Source of the DNA: Batillaria attramentaria
Lineage: Eukaryota; Mollusca; Gastropoda; Batillariidae
Direction of reading: 5' to 3'
Length of the DNA: 64,000 nt
NCBI GenBank assembly: GCA_018292915.2
Contig: JACVVK020000151.1
Location: 1,197,501 to 1,261,500 of the forward strand
Of this stretch, positions 48,301 through 60,600 are shown in pieces. A model generated the notes under the pieces. That model saw nothing but the letters and a program-made list of their open reading frames with translations, did not search any database and was not told where the DNA came from. How positions within the stretch are numbered: the stretch's first letter is position 1; every line of letters starts with the position of its first letter. The translations under genes were made by a program, and so were the position numbers.

Positions 48301-51300
48301 AGAGTTGTTGCTGGGGATGTGGTCTCAAAGCAAACCAAGAAGGGCTTCTTTACTGGGTTTGGAGGTTAGTGAGATGTGGTTAGTATGGTTGTATAATATT
48401 GTTGCAGCATGCTCTTCTGAAATACAGTGCTGTGCCCATCTGTTGTTAAAAAAATAGTGTTGTTCAGTTCCAATACTTTATTTGCCAAAGAGTTATGTCA
48501 ATTGTTCAGTGTAGGAGATTGTAAAAAAAAAAATGATAATATAAAACAAAATAATAATTTTTTTTTTTAATTAAAAATAAAATACACACTTTGATGCAAG
48601 TGATGTTTTACTCAACTCTACCACTTTAAGAGGGGAGCCGGGTGGCCGCCTGGTAGAGCGTTGGACTCTCAATGCTCGGGTCGTGAGTTTGAATCCCGGC
48701 TGGGGCCAAATATATTGGCCTTTTTCTCGTTGCCCTGTCTTTGACATCACAATAGAGTAGGAAAAGGACGTTAAACTCCTAAACACCCACCCACCCCACC
48801 CTACCACTTTAAGAATAATGCAGATTGTAAAACTAATAATAATAATAAAATATATATTTTTAATTAATAAATAAATAAATGAAATAAAATAAAAGGTGTA
48901 GGAGATTGCACTGCGTTGAAGCTGCAGTAATTTTCTTTGAAAGAATAACAATGTTCCTGTGTACACATAAAATGTCTGGCAGGTTTACTGATTGATTGTT
49001 CACTTCACTTTTTCAAGGTGTGCGTCTGCCAGCTGGAAACCGCAGCATTTTCAGCTACTTCATCGACATGGAGACTGGAAACTTTGTCCCTTGGGATGTT
49101 CTGGTGCCTGCTACCAAATCCCTCATCGAGAAGGGAGCAGTCATCACCATCGGTGAAACAATGGGCGTGGCTTCTCAGCATCGCAAGGGTCAAGGTCGTG
49201 AGGCAGAGATTGTCCCGACAGTCGATATTGTCCGGTTTTCCTTCCTGTCCAGTCTTCTCCTTCTCAACAAACATCCTGTACTGCTGACTGGTGAGATCAT
49301 AGCTGTTGGAAGTTTGTCCAGTGACAGTGCCCACTCATATTCTGTGTTGACTGTGTGTCATTAAATGAGCCACGCTGTGTCCCATAAAGGAAGTGCCTGC
49401 CAACAGTGTCATGCCACTTTGTTTTGGTGTGAATGTTTCTCCTGTAGATAAAAGGTTTTTTAGATGACTGTTGCACACTATGTGTTCCGCTGGCGAAAAA
49501 CTAGATTAAAAACAATTGAAAAGACAAGGAGCATGTGGTTATTAAAATGGTAAGGTTTGCTCCACTTTTTGCGCATTTCCAGGCCTTCTGATGCAAGATA
49601 CTGTTTCAAGCAGCATTGTTATTAGTCCCACCAGCATACAGGGGTCCAGTGAAGATTGAAACTGAAACTCGTTTTCTCTGCTTCTTGATTTTCAACCAGA
49701 CCTCCAAATGCAATATTTTTTTGTGTGTAAAAATCAGTGGAAAAGTTAAGATCATTATGGGATATTGACGGTAAATTTCTTTTTGTTTCAGGTGATTCCG
49801 GTGTGGGCAAATCAGCCATCATCAACAACATGCTGAAAGAGTTGGAGAAGGAAGGCGGAACCAGCTACAAGGCTCACACAGTTCTGGGCACTGTCTTCAA
49901 CTACTCCGAGAAACAGTCATCGCTCCTGGAGAACATCAGCTCTCTGACTAGCTTCGGCCACGACAGTCACGATCGTGGGATGGATGTTCTGCTTGGCACT
50001 GAAAAGTCAAAGGTCCCGACAGGGCTGCTGAGCACAATGGTTCAATGAGTGCTCAGACCAGCGCGCACCGACTTCAGTCACAGATCAAACTGAAACTGAT
50101 CAAGAAGGGCCGGACTCTCTTGGTGCTCCGAAAGGGAGAAAGGTAACCAGCTGTTAACACTGCAAGGAAGCAAGGTGTAAACCTACACACAAAACCCTCG
50201 TGTAACTTGAAAAATGCGAAAGCGGGGTAGGTGGTGGTCTATTAGGTAGCTCGTTGGACTTAGCCGCTGCGCTACTGAATGGCTGTCATGGCGATACCAG
50301 TTTTTCCTGGCTACCGGGCTGTTCATCTGGGGGAGGGGGTCTTTCCGGGTTATCCGCCCCAACCCCCCACTACCCCCCAAACACACACACAAAATTGAAA
50401 AGTAGGATAGGTATTGGGTGACGCTGCACTGCAGCAACGCACTTTGCCCTAAGAATTTCCTGAAAAGGACAATAGAGTAGGAAAAAATAAAAGTAAAAAA
50501 GCTCAGTTTTAAATATTCATGAGAAAATTCCTGTCCTGTAAAAATGTAGAAAATGGATGTAAATTTAATGGGAACATTTCTGATGTTATACTTTGATGCA
50601 TTGTTACAACACAACACTATGTTGAGTCGATGAACTGTTCAATTTGCAGGTGATTGTGTTTGTTGACGACCTGAACATGCCAGCTCCAGAAGAGTACGGA
50701 GCGCAGCCACCTCTGGAACTTCTGCGACAGTTTCTGGAGATGGGAGGCTTCTATGACACCAAGAAACTTGTCTGGAAGGTGGGGCATAAGGTTTCTACTG
50801 TAGCAGAAGACACAACTCAGTTTCAATACCGTTTGTTGTTTTTGTTTTCACATGTGCTTGTTACGGTGAGCATGTGGATATCAGCCACTGTGTAGGAAAA
50901 CTGCACTGTCCATGTGATGTTTCAGGACATTCTGGATGTGACAGTGATCGCAGCATGTGGACCCACCGGTGGAGGTCGTAACCCTATAAGCCCTCGGCTT
51001 CTGAAGAATTTCTGGTCAGTGATTGTCATTTTCCTGTTCCCTCTGAGCAAAGTTTACTCACGCTCAGGTTTAGCAGTATGACGTACTGTCGTCAGGAACT
51101 CATTCAGGGTTGTGTTACACTATGTCATTGATAAAGAACCTGTTGGATTCAGTTGACTGCCCCTGGCTGAATTTGTATGAGTGTTTCTGTGGAGATTTTC
51201 TCTAGTCATTTCAAGAACCTGTTGGATTCAGTTGACTGCCCCTGGCTGACTTTGTATGAGTGTTTCTGTGGAGATTTTCTCAAGTCATTATAATTGCATG

Positions 51301-54300
51301 TAGCAGCTCTAGTTCATCTGTATCTGTGATTGTGTTGCCTGGTTCCACATGCGAACTTTAACATTTTCCATTGTTCATGAAATCTAACTTTCCATTATTT
51401 CAGAGGGCATGTGGAGGTAAAACCGTTCCACAGCTTTGTTATGTTTATGATTCCATTTTCACACTTTTCAAATAGTGATGCCAAAGATTTGCTGTTCTTG
51501 GTTGAAGAATGCATGCAGACAAGAAAATGTTTCATCATTTTGTCACTTTCAGTCACTTCTCAGCTTACAGTTTTGTCATATGAATCGGATCTTTGCACGT
51601 CACGCATGGTAGAGAGATGAGTGAACTATTTCACCAGTGCTGAATTGGATGCATGGATAAAGTCAGACATTGTCACTCTGTGGAGTTGATTTTGCATGAG
51701 AATACTGTGCTAGCATTTTTTTTTTCATGCTAAGGTTAGAAATCATACAGAGGCTGTTTACACTAACCAGTGTTACTGGGTGGAACCCGGGTTGGTGCAT
51801 TTACATGTAACCAACCCGGGTTAAAAGTGACCAGGGTTTAACCCAGGTCCAGGGCCAACTCGCATATATCAGATCTAAACATGCAGCTGGCGTCATGAAG
51901 TGATGCTTTTGTCAAGGTGTAATGACAGGCATGATGTAAGTTTTCCTATGTCATTGTCAGGGTTAGACTCGCAGGAAATGTAGCATTAATGCTGTTGACC
52001 CCGAGTCCAACTGGAGCTGAGGTAAACCCAGGTTAAACCTGGGTTGTAGTGTATATAAACAGCCTCACATAAATCAAAAGGACACTGATTTGAGGTGTTG
52101 AAGTCATTACAGTTAGTGCTTGTAGGAGTAAATCTAATGAAAACACCAGTCTCGGTGTTAATGTCTGACTGACAACTATTTAGTGCTGTGTTTATGTGTT
52201 TATGTGTTTATGTGTTTATGTGTTTTGTATGTATCAGTAAACTGATACTGGGAACTGCTGTTGAATTCTCTTCAAGGTCACCCTGCCAACATCACACATA
52301 GCAGTCTCTTATTTGCCAGATCAAGCTTGTGAATTTGTGAAAACAAGCACAGATGTAGACGATTTTAGGTGTCAAAGGCAAAAATAGAAAACAATGAGAA
52401 CAAGACTCGTGTGAATATGACCAATATACATCAGAAAATTGTCATGAGAATAAAAAAAGAAAACTTATATAGAGCAGTGCATCTTCCGCATGCTAAACAT
52501 TTGTTGTGTATTGGTCACAGCACCCTGGCACTGCCTCAGCCGTCCACACGCTCCCTGCAACACATCTATCAGGTGCAGCTTGGCCGTTTCCTTCAGGATG
52601 GGGAGTTCATGCCAGAGGTCCTCGAGTGTCTCTTTCCGCTCGTCTCTGCGGCCATCGCCGTGTACTACCGCATGGGTGCCACCATGCTGCCCACTCCAAC
52701 CAAGTCCCACTACACGTTCAACATCAGAGACTTGTCCAAGGTACAGGGCGTTGGGACGCATACTCACCCTTTGATTGGTTGTGTGTCACTGTTATGCAAA
52801 CACTGATAGCTTGTGTGTGTACGTGTGGGTGGGCGGTCATTTGTGTGTTGTGTTGTGAGCATGCGTCCAGGTCTGTGCGTCCGTGCATTTGTGTGTGAAA
52901 GTCATGCAGTTTTGAATCTACAGCATTTATTTTTGTGATGTCAAGACTTTCAAGTATTTTCTACGCTGTAAGAGTATTTTGTCCGTGTCCTTGCCAGATG
53001 TGGCACATGCTGTATTATAATCATCGCACTTCAGGTTGGCAAGCATACTGCCAATTCGTTGGAAGTGGAACAGAAAGTGCAGATATATACTTTTAAGTTA
53101 TCAGCAAGGGTTATCAGTGTTTTGAGTGCTGTAGATCCTGAAATTGGTTTTGTTTGACTACTGAGTACCAGGACTTGTTCCTCAGGTGATCCAAGGTCTT
53201 CTTCAAGCAAACGAAGCAGTTATTGTTGGCAAAGACAACTGTGCCCAGCTGTTTGCCCATGAGGCAATGCGTGTCTTCCATGACCGCCTGGTCAGTCCGG
53301 AAGATCGCAGAACTTTCTTCGAGATCCTAGCTGATAACCTGCATGACTACTTCAAAGTATGTTTGATGTGTCTCTGATTTTGAAAGTTAAGAACATATGT
53401 AAAACATGTATTCAGTAGTAGCAGTAGTAGTAGTAGTGGTAGTGGCACAAGTGTCATCACAAAAGGTTTTACAAACGCATAACTAATGTTAGTTTGGAGA
53501 GGGATGGCATAGTTTTCTGACTGCACAGTGTTGATGTAGCAGAATGATAGTCTGAGCTGCCTTCCTGGACTCTTTCGAGTCCAGCCCCCCCCCCCCCCCC
53601 CCCCCCCCCCCCTTCAAGGGTCATATAGATTAGCATAGCCCATTATCACTATCTACCCTCCTGTGCAGAACCCTGCCCGGCAGAATCTTCAGCAGATTGA
53701 GGGTGGTCGCTGATCATCATCATAAGCTCTGCTGGCAGATATAACCTGCTGCATCAAGTTCCATGCCTACTCAAATATTGCAGCAAAACATATTACTCAG
53801 TAGCTTAATGTTAGATGCAGTAGTAGAAACATTAAAAATCGATGTGTTATTTTCCAGGTTCGCTGGAGTGCAGACAAGCTGATGGAGGACGGGGTCTTGT
53901 TCGGTGATTTCTTTGAGATGCAAGAGCGGGCAGAAGAGCGAATCTACCGGCCGCTGACAGACCACGCCAGACTCACACGAGTGCTTGAAGACTACTACAT
54001 GCGCTATAACTATGGTGAAAAGGTAACAGCCCCATCATAATTTTAACCCCAGTGGATTTAAATTAGTCTTGGATTTGCTTGAAAAGCCTAGATACCCACA
54101 GATTGAAGTTGGAAATATTATTTAGTAACAGCCCAATTATAATTTTTAAGCCTGGTAAGTAATCAACTTGCAAATGCAGGAAGTTAATTTTTATGGCTGT
54201 CCTGATTCAGGTGTATATGGTCTGCGATCCATGCGAAAGATTAGCAGCAGCTAAATCTGAAAAGCATAAAACTCCTTATCTTCATTCGGTGCAGAGACAT

Positions 54301-57300
54301 TGGTGAAGGCAAATCTGTGCTTGTGTTCTTCACGTTGTGAAAGGATTTTACTTGATGGTGTTTTGCTTTGCAGTCAAGCCAGTTGGTGTTTTTCCGTGAT
54401 GCCGTGGAGCATGTTGTGAGAGCTGCCCGTGTCTTCAGGCAGCCAGGAGGCCACCTGCTTCTGGTATAGATCTTTGTTGCTTTTGCCTTGGTATATACAG
54501 TACATTTACTTCAGAGGTTTACTTTGTGTTCTATGCGCATGCACAGCCTTTTCATGCTTACATGTTTTGGGACTTTTGCACTGAGAAAAAATTTCAGAAA
54601 AAAGTACACTTTCCAGCCTGTATTATAAGGGTGGGTGGGTGTTTTGGAGTTTAACGTCCTTTTCCACCACGTATGGGAGATATGAAAGGCGGGGCAACAA
54701 GAAAAGGCTAGCACAAATATTTGGCCCCAGCCGGGATTCGAACTCACGACCCAAGCATTGGAAGTCCAACCTGTATTACAATGATAAAGAGAAGAAGAAA
54801 GAGGATTTATCTGGTGCCCAACCTCCAGCTGGAGCTGTGGGCGCCTTGGGTCTGTCTCATGTAGTGTATACTAGGTGTTACAAACTGAATGCATTTGCCA
54901 GGTGGGTCTGGATGGTACAGGCAAGTCTACAGTGGTTCACCTGGCCAGCTACATCGCACTGTGTGACATCATGCGCCTGAAACTACACAAGCACTATGGT
55001 ACTGCTGAGTTCCGTGACGACCTGAAGACCATCTTCCGCCAGACTGGGGTCAAGGGCATCAATACTGTCTTCCTTCTGGCAGACTCGGACATTGTCAAGG
55101 TCGATTTTCACCCTTTTGTTGTGGTTTTATAGCTGTGGGTTGACTGTCTGCATGTGTGTGTGTGTGTGTTGTGTTTTTTTGTGGTCAATAATTATATTTA
55201 GAGGTTTATTTGAAAGGAAGAAACAAATTAAATCAGTTACAGTGCAGTAGCAGTTCTGTTCAGCAAGGCCTTTCCTAAGGGTTGGTAGTTCATGCACCTA
55301 ACACACTTCAGTAGACTGCAAAAAGGGTTGCAGCATTGCCAAGCCTCCCAAAAGAAAATATCATTCATAAAGCCTCGCTGTGTAAACTGCTGTACATACA
55401 TACACTAGCAAACTCTAACGACCACATTGTAGTGAAGATGACCTGTATGTACATGCATGCAGCCTGTTTGCATGCATGCTGACAGTTTTCTTATTCATGA
55501 CTAAAACAGTATGCATGCATGAACTCGAACAGGAGTCTTTCCTGGAGGACATCAACTGCATCCTGAACTCTGGTGAGGTGCCTGACCTCTTTGACAACGA
55601 AGAAATGGATGGCATCACCATGGATCTGAAAGGTGAGGCCATGGCTGCCGATGTGTCGGACACCCGCGCGGCAGTCTATCAATTCTTCATCCAGCGCGTG
55701 CGACAGCGGCTTCATGTCGTTCTGACCATGAGTCCCGCGGGAGACAAGTTCCGTCAGCGATGTCGAATGAATCCAGCGCTGATCAACTGCTGTACGATTG
55801 ACTGGTACGACGAGTGGTCTCAGGAGGCTATGCTGAGTGTCGCTCGTGTCTTTTTCACAAACACGGAGTTCATCGCCGACCCGCAGTATGATATAGAGGT
55901 ATGATTTGACCCTTCCACATACCTGTCACTGTTTGAATGTCCTCAGTGTTAATGACTGGATTTTTCAGGCTGTTTTGTGTTATTGTTGTTTGTTGTTATT
56001 TCCAAGAAAAAGGTGAAAAAAAATCATCCGATTTCACTTACAGAAATTGTAAGGCCTTTGGTTACTGTTTTTCCAGATACAATCCAGATTTGACAGGAAA
56101 CAAAGTAATTCCTGTGGGACTAGTCAGATTTCCTTCCTGCACTTTATGGATAGTGGTATGCACTTTGGTGTTAGAGAACACGAGTAGTACTAGAGAACAC
56201 GAGTAGTACTAGAGAACACGAGCAGTACTAGAGAACACGAGCAGTACTAGAGAACACGAGCAGTACTAGAGAACACGAGCAGTACTAGAGAACACGAGTA
56301 GTACTAGAGAACACGAGCAGTACTAGAGAACACGAGCAGTACTAGAGAACACGAGCAGTACTAGAGAACACGAGCAGTACTAGAGAACACGAGCAGTACT
56401 AGAGAACACGAGCAGTACTAGAGAACACGAGCAGTACTAGAGAACACGAGCAGTACTAGAGAACACGAGCAGTACTAGAGAACACGAGCAGTACTAGAGA
56501 ACACGAGCAGTACTAGAGAACACGAGCAGTACTAGAGAACACGAGCAGTACTAGAGAACACGAGCAGTACTAGAGAACACGAGTAGTACTAGAGAACACG
56601 AGCAGTACTAGAGAACACGAGCAGTACTAGAGAACACGAGTAGTACTAGAGAACACGAGCAGTACTAGAGAACACGAGCAGTACTAGAGAACACGAGTAG
56701 TACTAGAGAACACGAGCAGTACTAGAGAACACGAGTAGTACTAGAGAACACGATTAGTACTAGGTGAATGAATGCATTGCTTCCAGCTGTTATTTTGTCT
56801 GCACTGTTACAGAGAATTGGTAAAATTACTGTGACAGTTAAAGCAACCCCCAAGTGTGGTGATATGTGCTAGAGTTGAGCAATGCTTTGCTGAGGAAAAG
56901 GTGCAGTCATATATATGCAAGTTTTCTTTAGCACTAGAATCAGGGTTTAATTCTCATGAAAAACTCTCGTTGCATGTCCACATCCACAAAACGTCCTTGA
57001 AGCTGTTTGAGATTTTAGGGAGATGACTGCAAATTTTTCATAAACTTCTCTCATACTGGGGAGCCCGGGTGGCTGAATAGTAGAGCACTGGACTTCTAAT
57101 GCTCGGGTCGTGAGTTCGTATCCTGGCTGGGGCCAAATATTTGTGCTGGCTTTTTCATCGTTGCCCCATCTTTGATATCACCCGTACGTGGTAGAAAAGG
57201 ATGTTAAACCCCCCAAACACCCACCCACCCTTCTCTCGTACTGACCCTGACCTTGTTATAACTTCCCACTTCACGTACAGGAGTTGAAAGAGCGTGCGGC

Positions 57301-57596
57301 CCACATCTGCGTGGCTGTCCACAAGAGTGTGGTGGAGACGGGGAGCCGTTACTGGGTGGAGGTGCGACGTCATCTGTACGCAACCCCCAGCAGCTACATG
57401 GAGCTGATTAGGCTGTACGCTCGCATGCTGCGTGACAACAAACGCGAGTTCGTCTCCAACAGGGAGCGCCTGCAAGTGGGGTTGTCTACCCTGTCAGAGG
57501 CGAACAACATGGTCGGGGAGATGCAGGAAGAGCTTGTGACCTTGGGACCCAAAATTGAGGAGAAAGCCAAGGTCAGGGTCATGTGTATGTTTTAGT

Positions 57597-57652
<56 letters not shown>

Positions 57653-60600
57653 CATCCCTGATTTCTGAAATTTACATTGAAGTGTTGAAGCTTTGTAGAT
57701 GTTCTATTAATACAAAACATCAGCTGCTTCTCTTATAGCAATTGATGTCATAAGGATAACTGCAATCACTTTTTTTTTTTTGCTGCTTATTGTTTTTAAA
57801 CTTCTTTATTGTCCCTTTTGGGAAATTTGGGCTGCTTCCCCCTGGGGGAAATGTGTCGCTGTGTTGCAGCGCCACCCGATACCTATCCTATTTTTCAATT
57901 TTGCTGGGGGGAGGTAAGCCCCGATAAGCAGCCCAGTAGCCAGGAAAAACCAGTGTCACATATCACAAGCTTGACCTTGACAAGCTTGACATTGGTGATA
58001 GCCCTTCAGTAGTGCAGCGGTTAAGTTTTACGCGCTACCTGTTAGACCATCGCTAACCCCAACTGCTCAAGTTTAGAGCTTCCAGTCAACAAGCTGAAGG
58101 CATCCTATGTTTAGAGCTTCCAGTCAACAAGCTGAAGGCATCCTATGTTTAGAGCTCCCAGTCAACAAGCTGAAGGCATCCTATGTTTAGAGCTCCCAGT
58201 CAACAAGCTGAAGGCATCCTATGTTTAGAGCTCCCAGTCAACAAGCTGAAGGCATCCTATGTTTAGAGCTCCCAGTCAACAAGCTGAAGGCATCCTATGT
58301 TTAGAGCTCCCAGTCAACAAGCTGAAGGCATCCTATGTTTAGAGCTTCCAGTCAACAAGCTGAAGGCATCCTATGTTTAGAGCTTCCAGTCAACAAGCTG
58401 AAGGCATCCTATGTTTAGAGCTTCCAGTCAACAAGCTGAAGGCATCCTATGTTTAGAGCTTCCAGTCAACAAGCTGAAGCATCCTACTGCTCAAGTTTAG
58501 AGCTCCCAGTCAACAAGCTGAAGGCATCCTATGTTTAGAGCTTCCAGTCAACAAGCTGAAGGCATCCTATGTTTAGAGCTCCCAGTCAACAAGCTGAAGG
58601 CATCCTATGTTTAGAGCTCCAGTCAACAAGCTGAAGGCATCCTATGTTTAGAGCTCCAGTCAACAAGCTGAAGGCATCCTATGTTTAGAGCTCCCAGTCC
58701 ACAAGCTGAAGGCATCCTATGTTTAGAGCTTCCAGTCAACAAGCTGAAGGCATCCTATGTTTAGAGCTTCCAGTCAACAAGCTGAAGGCATCCTATGTTT
58801 AGAGCTTCCAGTCAACAAGCTGAAGGCATCCTATGTTTAGAGCTTCCTGTCAACAAGCTGAAGGCATCCTATGTTTAGAGCTTCCAGTCAACAAGCTGAA
58901 GGCATCCTATGTTTAGAGCTCCCAGTCAACAAGCTGAAGCCATCCTATGTTTAGAGCTTCCAGTCAACAAGCTGAAGCCATCCTATGTTTAGAGCTTCCA
59001 GTCAACAAGCTGAAGCCATCCTATGTTTAGAGCTCCCAGTCAACAAGCTGAAGCCATCCTATGTTTAGAGCTTCCAGTCAACAAGCTGAAGCCATCCTAT
59101 GTTTAGAGCTCCCAGTCAACAAGCTGAAGCCATCCTATGTTTAGAGCTTCCAGTCAACAAGCTGAAGGCATCCTATGTTTAGAGCTTCCAGTCAACAAGC
59201 TGAAGCCATCCTATGTTTAGAGCTCCCAGTCAACAAGCTGAAGCCATCCTGTGTTTAGAGCTCCCAGTCAACAAGCTGAAGCCATCCTGTGTTTAGAGCT
59301 CCAGTCAACAAGCTGAAGCATCCTATGTTTAGAGCTTCCAGTCAACAAGCTGAAGGCATCCTATGTTTAGAGCTTCCAGTCAACAAGCTGAAGGCATCCT
59401 ATGTTTAGAGCTTCCAGTCAACAAGCTGAAGGCATCCTATGTTTAGAGCTCCAGTCAACAAGCTGAAGGCATCCTATGTTTAGAGCTTCCAGTCAACAAG
59501 CTGAAGGCATCCTATGTTTAGAGCTTCCAGTCAACAAGCTGAAGGCATCCTATGTTTAGAGCTTCCAGTCAACAAGCTGAAGGCATCCTATGTTTAGAGC
59601 TTCCAGTCAACAAGCTGAACGGCATCCTATGTTTAGAGCTTCCAGTCAACAAGCTGAAGGCATCCTATGTTTAGAGCTTCCAGTCAACAAGCTGAAGGCA
59701 TCCTATGTTTAGAGCTTCCAGTCAACAAGCTGAAGGCATCCTATGTTTAGAGCTTCCAGTCAACAAGCTGAAGGCATCCTATGTTTAGAGCTTCCAGTCA
59801 ACAAGCTGAAGGCATCCTATGTTTAGAGTTCCAGTCAACAAGCTGAAGGCATCCTATGTTTAGAGCTTCCAGTCAACAAGCTGAAGGCATCCTATGTTTA
59901 GAGCTTCCAGTCAACAAGCTGAAGGCATCCTATGTTTAGAGCTTCCAGTCAACAAGCTGAAGGCATCCTATGTTTAGAGCTTCCAGTCAACAAGCTGAAG
60001 GCATCCTATGTTTAGAGCTTCAGTCAACAAGCTCCCAGTCAACAAGCTGAAGGCATCCTATGTTTAGAGCTCCCAGTCAACAAGCTGAAGCCATCCTGTG
60101 TTTAGAGCTCCCTCCTATGTTTAGAGCTTCCAGTCAACAAGCTGAAGGCATCCTATGTTTAGAGCTTCCAGTCAACAAGCTGAAGGCATCCTATGTTTAG
60201 AGCTTCCAGTCAACAAGCTGAAGGCATCCTATGTTTAGAGCTTCCAGTCAACAAGCTGAAGGCATCCTATGTTTAGAGCTTCCAGTCAACAAGCTGAAGG
60301 CATCCTATGTTTAGAGCTTCCAGTCAACAAGCTGAAGGCATCCTATGTTTAGAGCTTCCAGTCAACAAGCTGAAGGCATCCTATGTTTAGAGCTTCCAGT
60401 CAACAAGCTGAAGGCATCCTATGTTTAGAGCTTCCAGTCAACAAGCTGAAGGCATCCTATGTTTAGAGCTTCCAGTCAACAAGCTGAAGGCATCCTATGT
60501 TTAGAGCTTCCAGTCAACAAGCTGAAGGCATCCTATGTTTAGAGCTTCCAGTCAACAAGCTGAAGGCATCCTATGTTTAGAGCTTCCAGTCAACAAGCTC

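Larger units (their letters stand above)
47957..52740 (+). other. DNAH14 AAA3 exons
   Basis: Exons: 47957-48192, 49018-49290, 49792-50142, 50650-50778, 50926-51014, 52521-52740. Walker A GDSGVGKS spans the 49290/49792 junction. Walker B is [11 protein letters not shown] at the start of exon 50650. C-terminal blocks [10 protein letters not shown] (here [10 protein letters not shown]) and FNIRDLSK are in 52521-52740. Exon 49792-50142 is broken: its reading frame shifts twice, near 50045 and near 50118, each as if one base were missing. Confidence 0.88.
53186..57571 (+). other. DNAH14 AAA4 exons and start of the stalk
   Basis: Exons: 53186-53356, 53858-54022, 54374-54463, 54902-55099, 55533-55898, 57281-57571. 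Walker [10 protein letters not shown] is at the start of exon 54902. Then [39 protein letters not shown] and the [11 protein letters not shown] block, all typical of AAA4. The last exon carries [14 protein letters not shown] and enters the first stalk helix. All phases are 0 and intact. A 19-bp minisatellite (56168-56764) lies in the intron after 55898. Confidence 0.92.
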
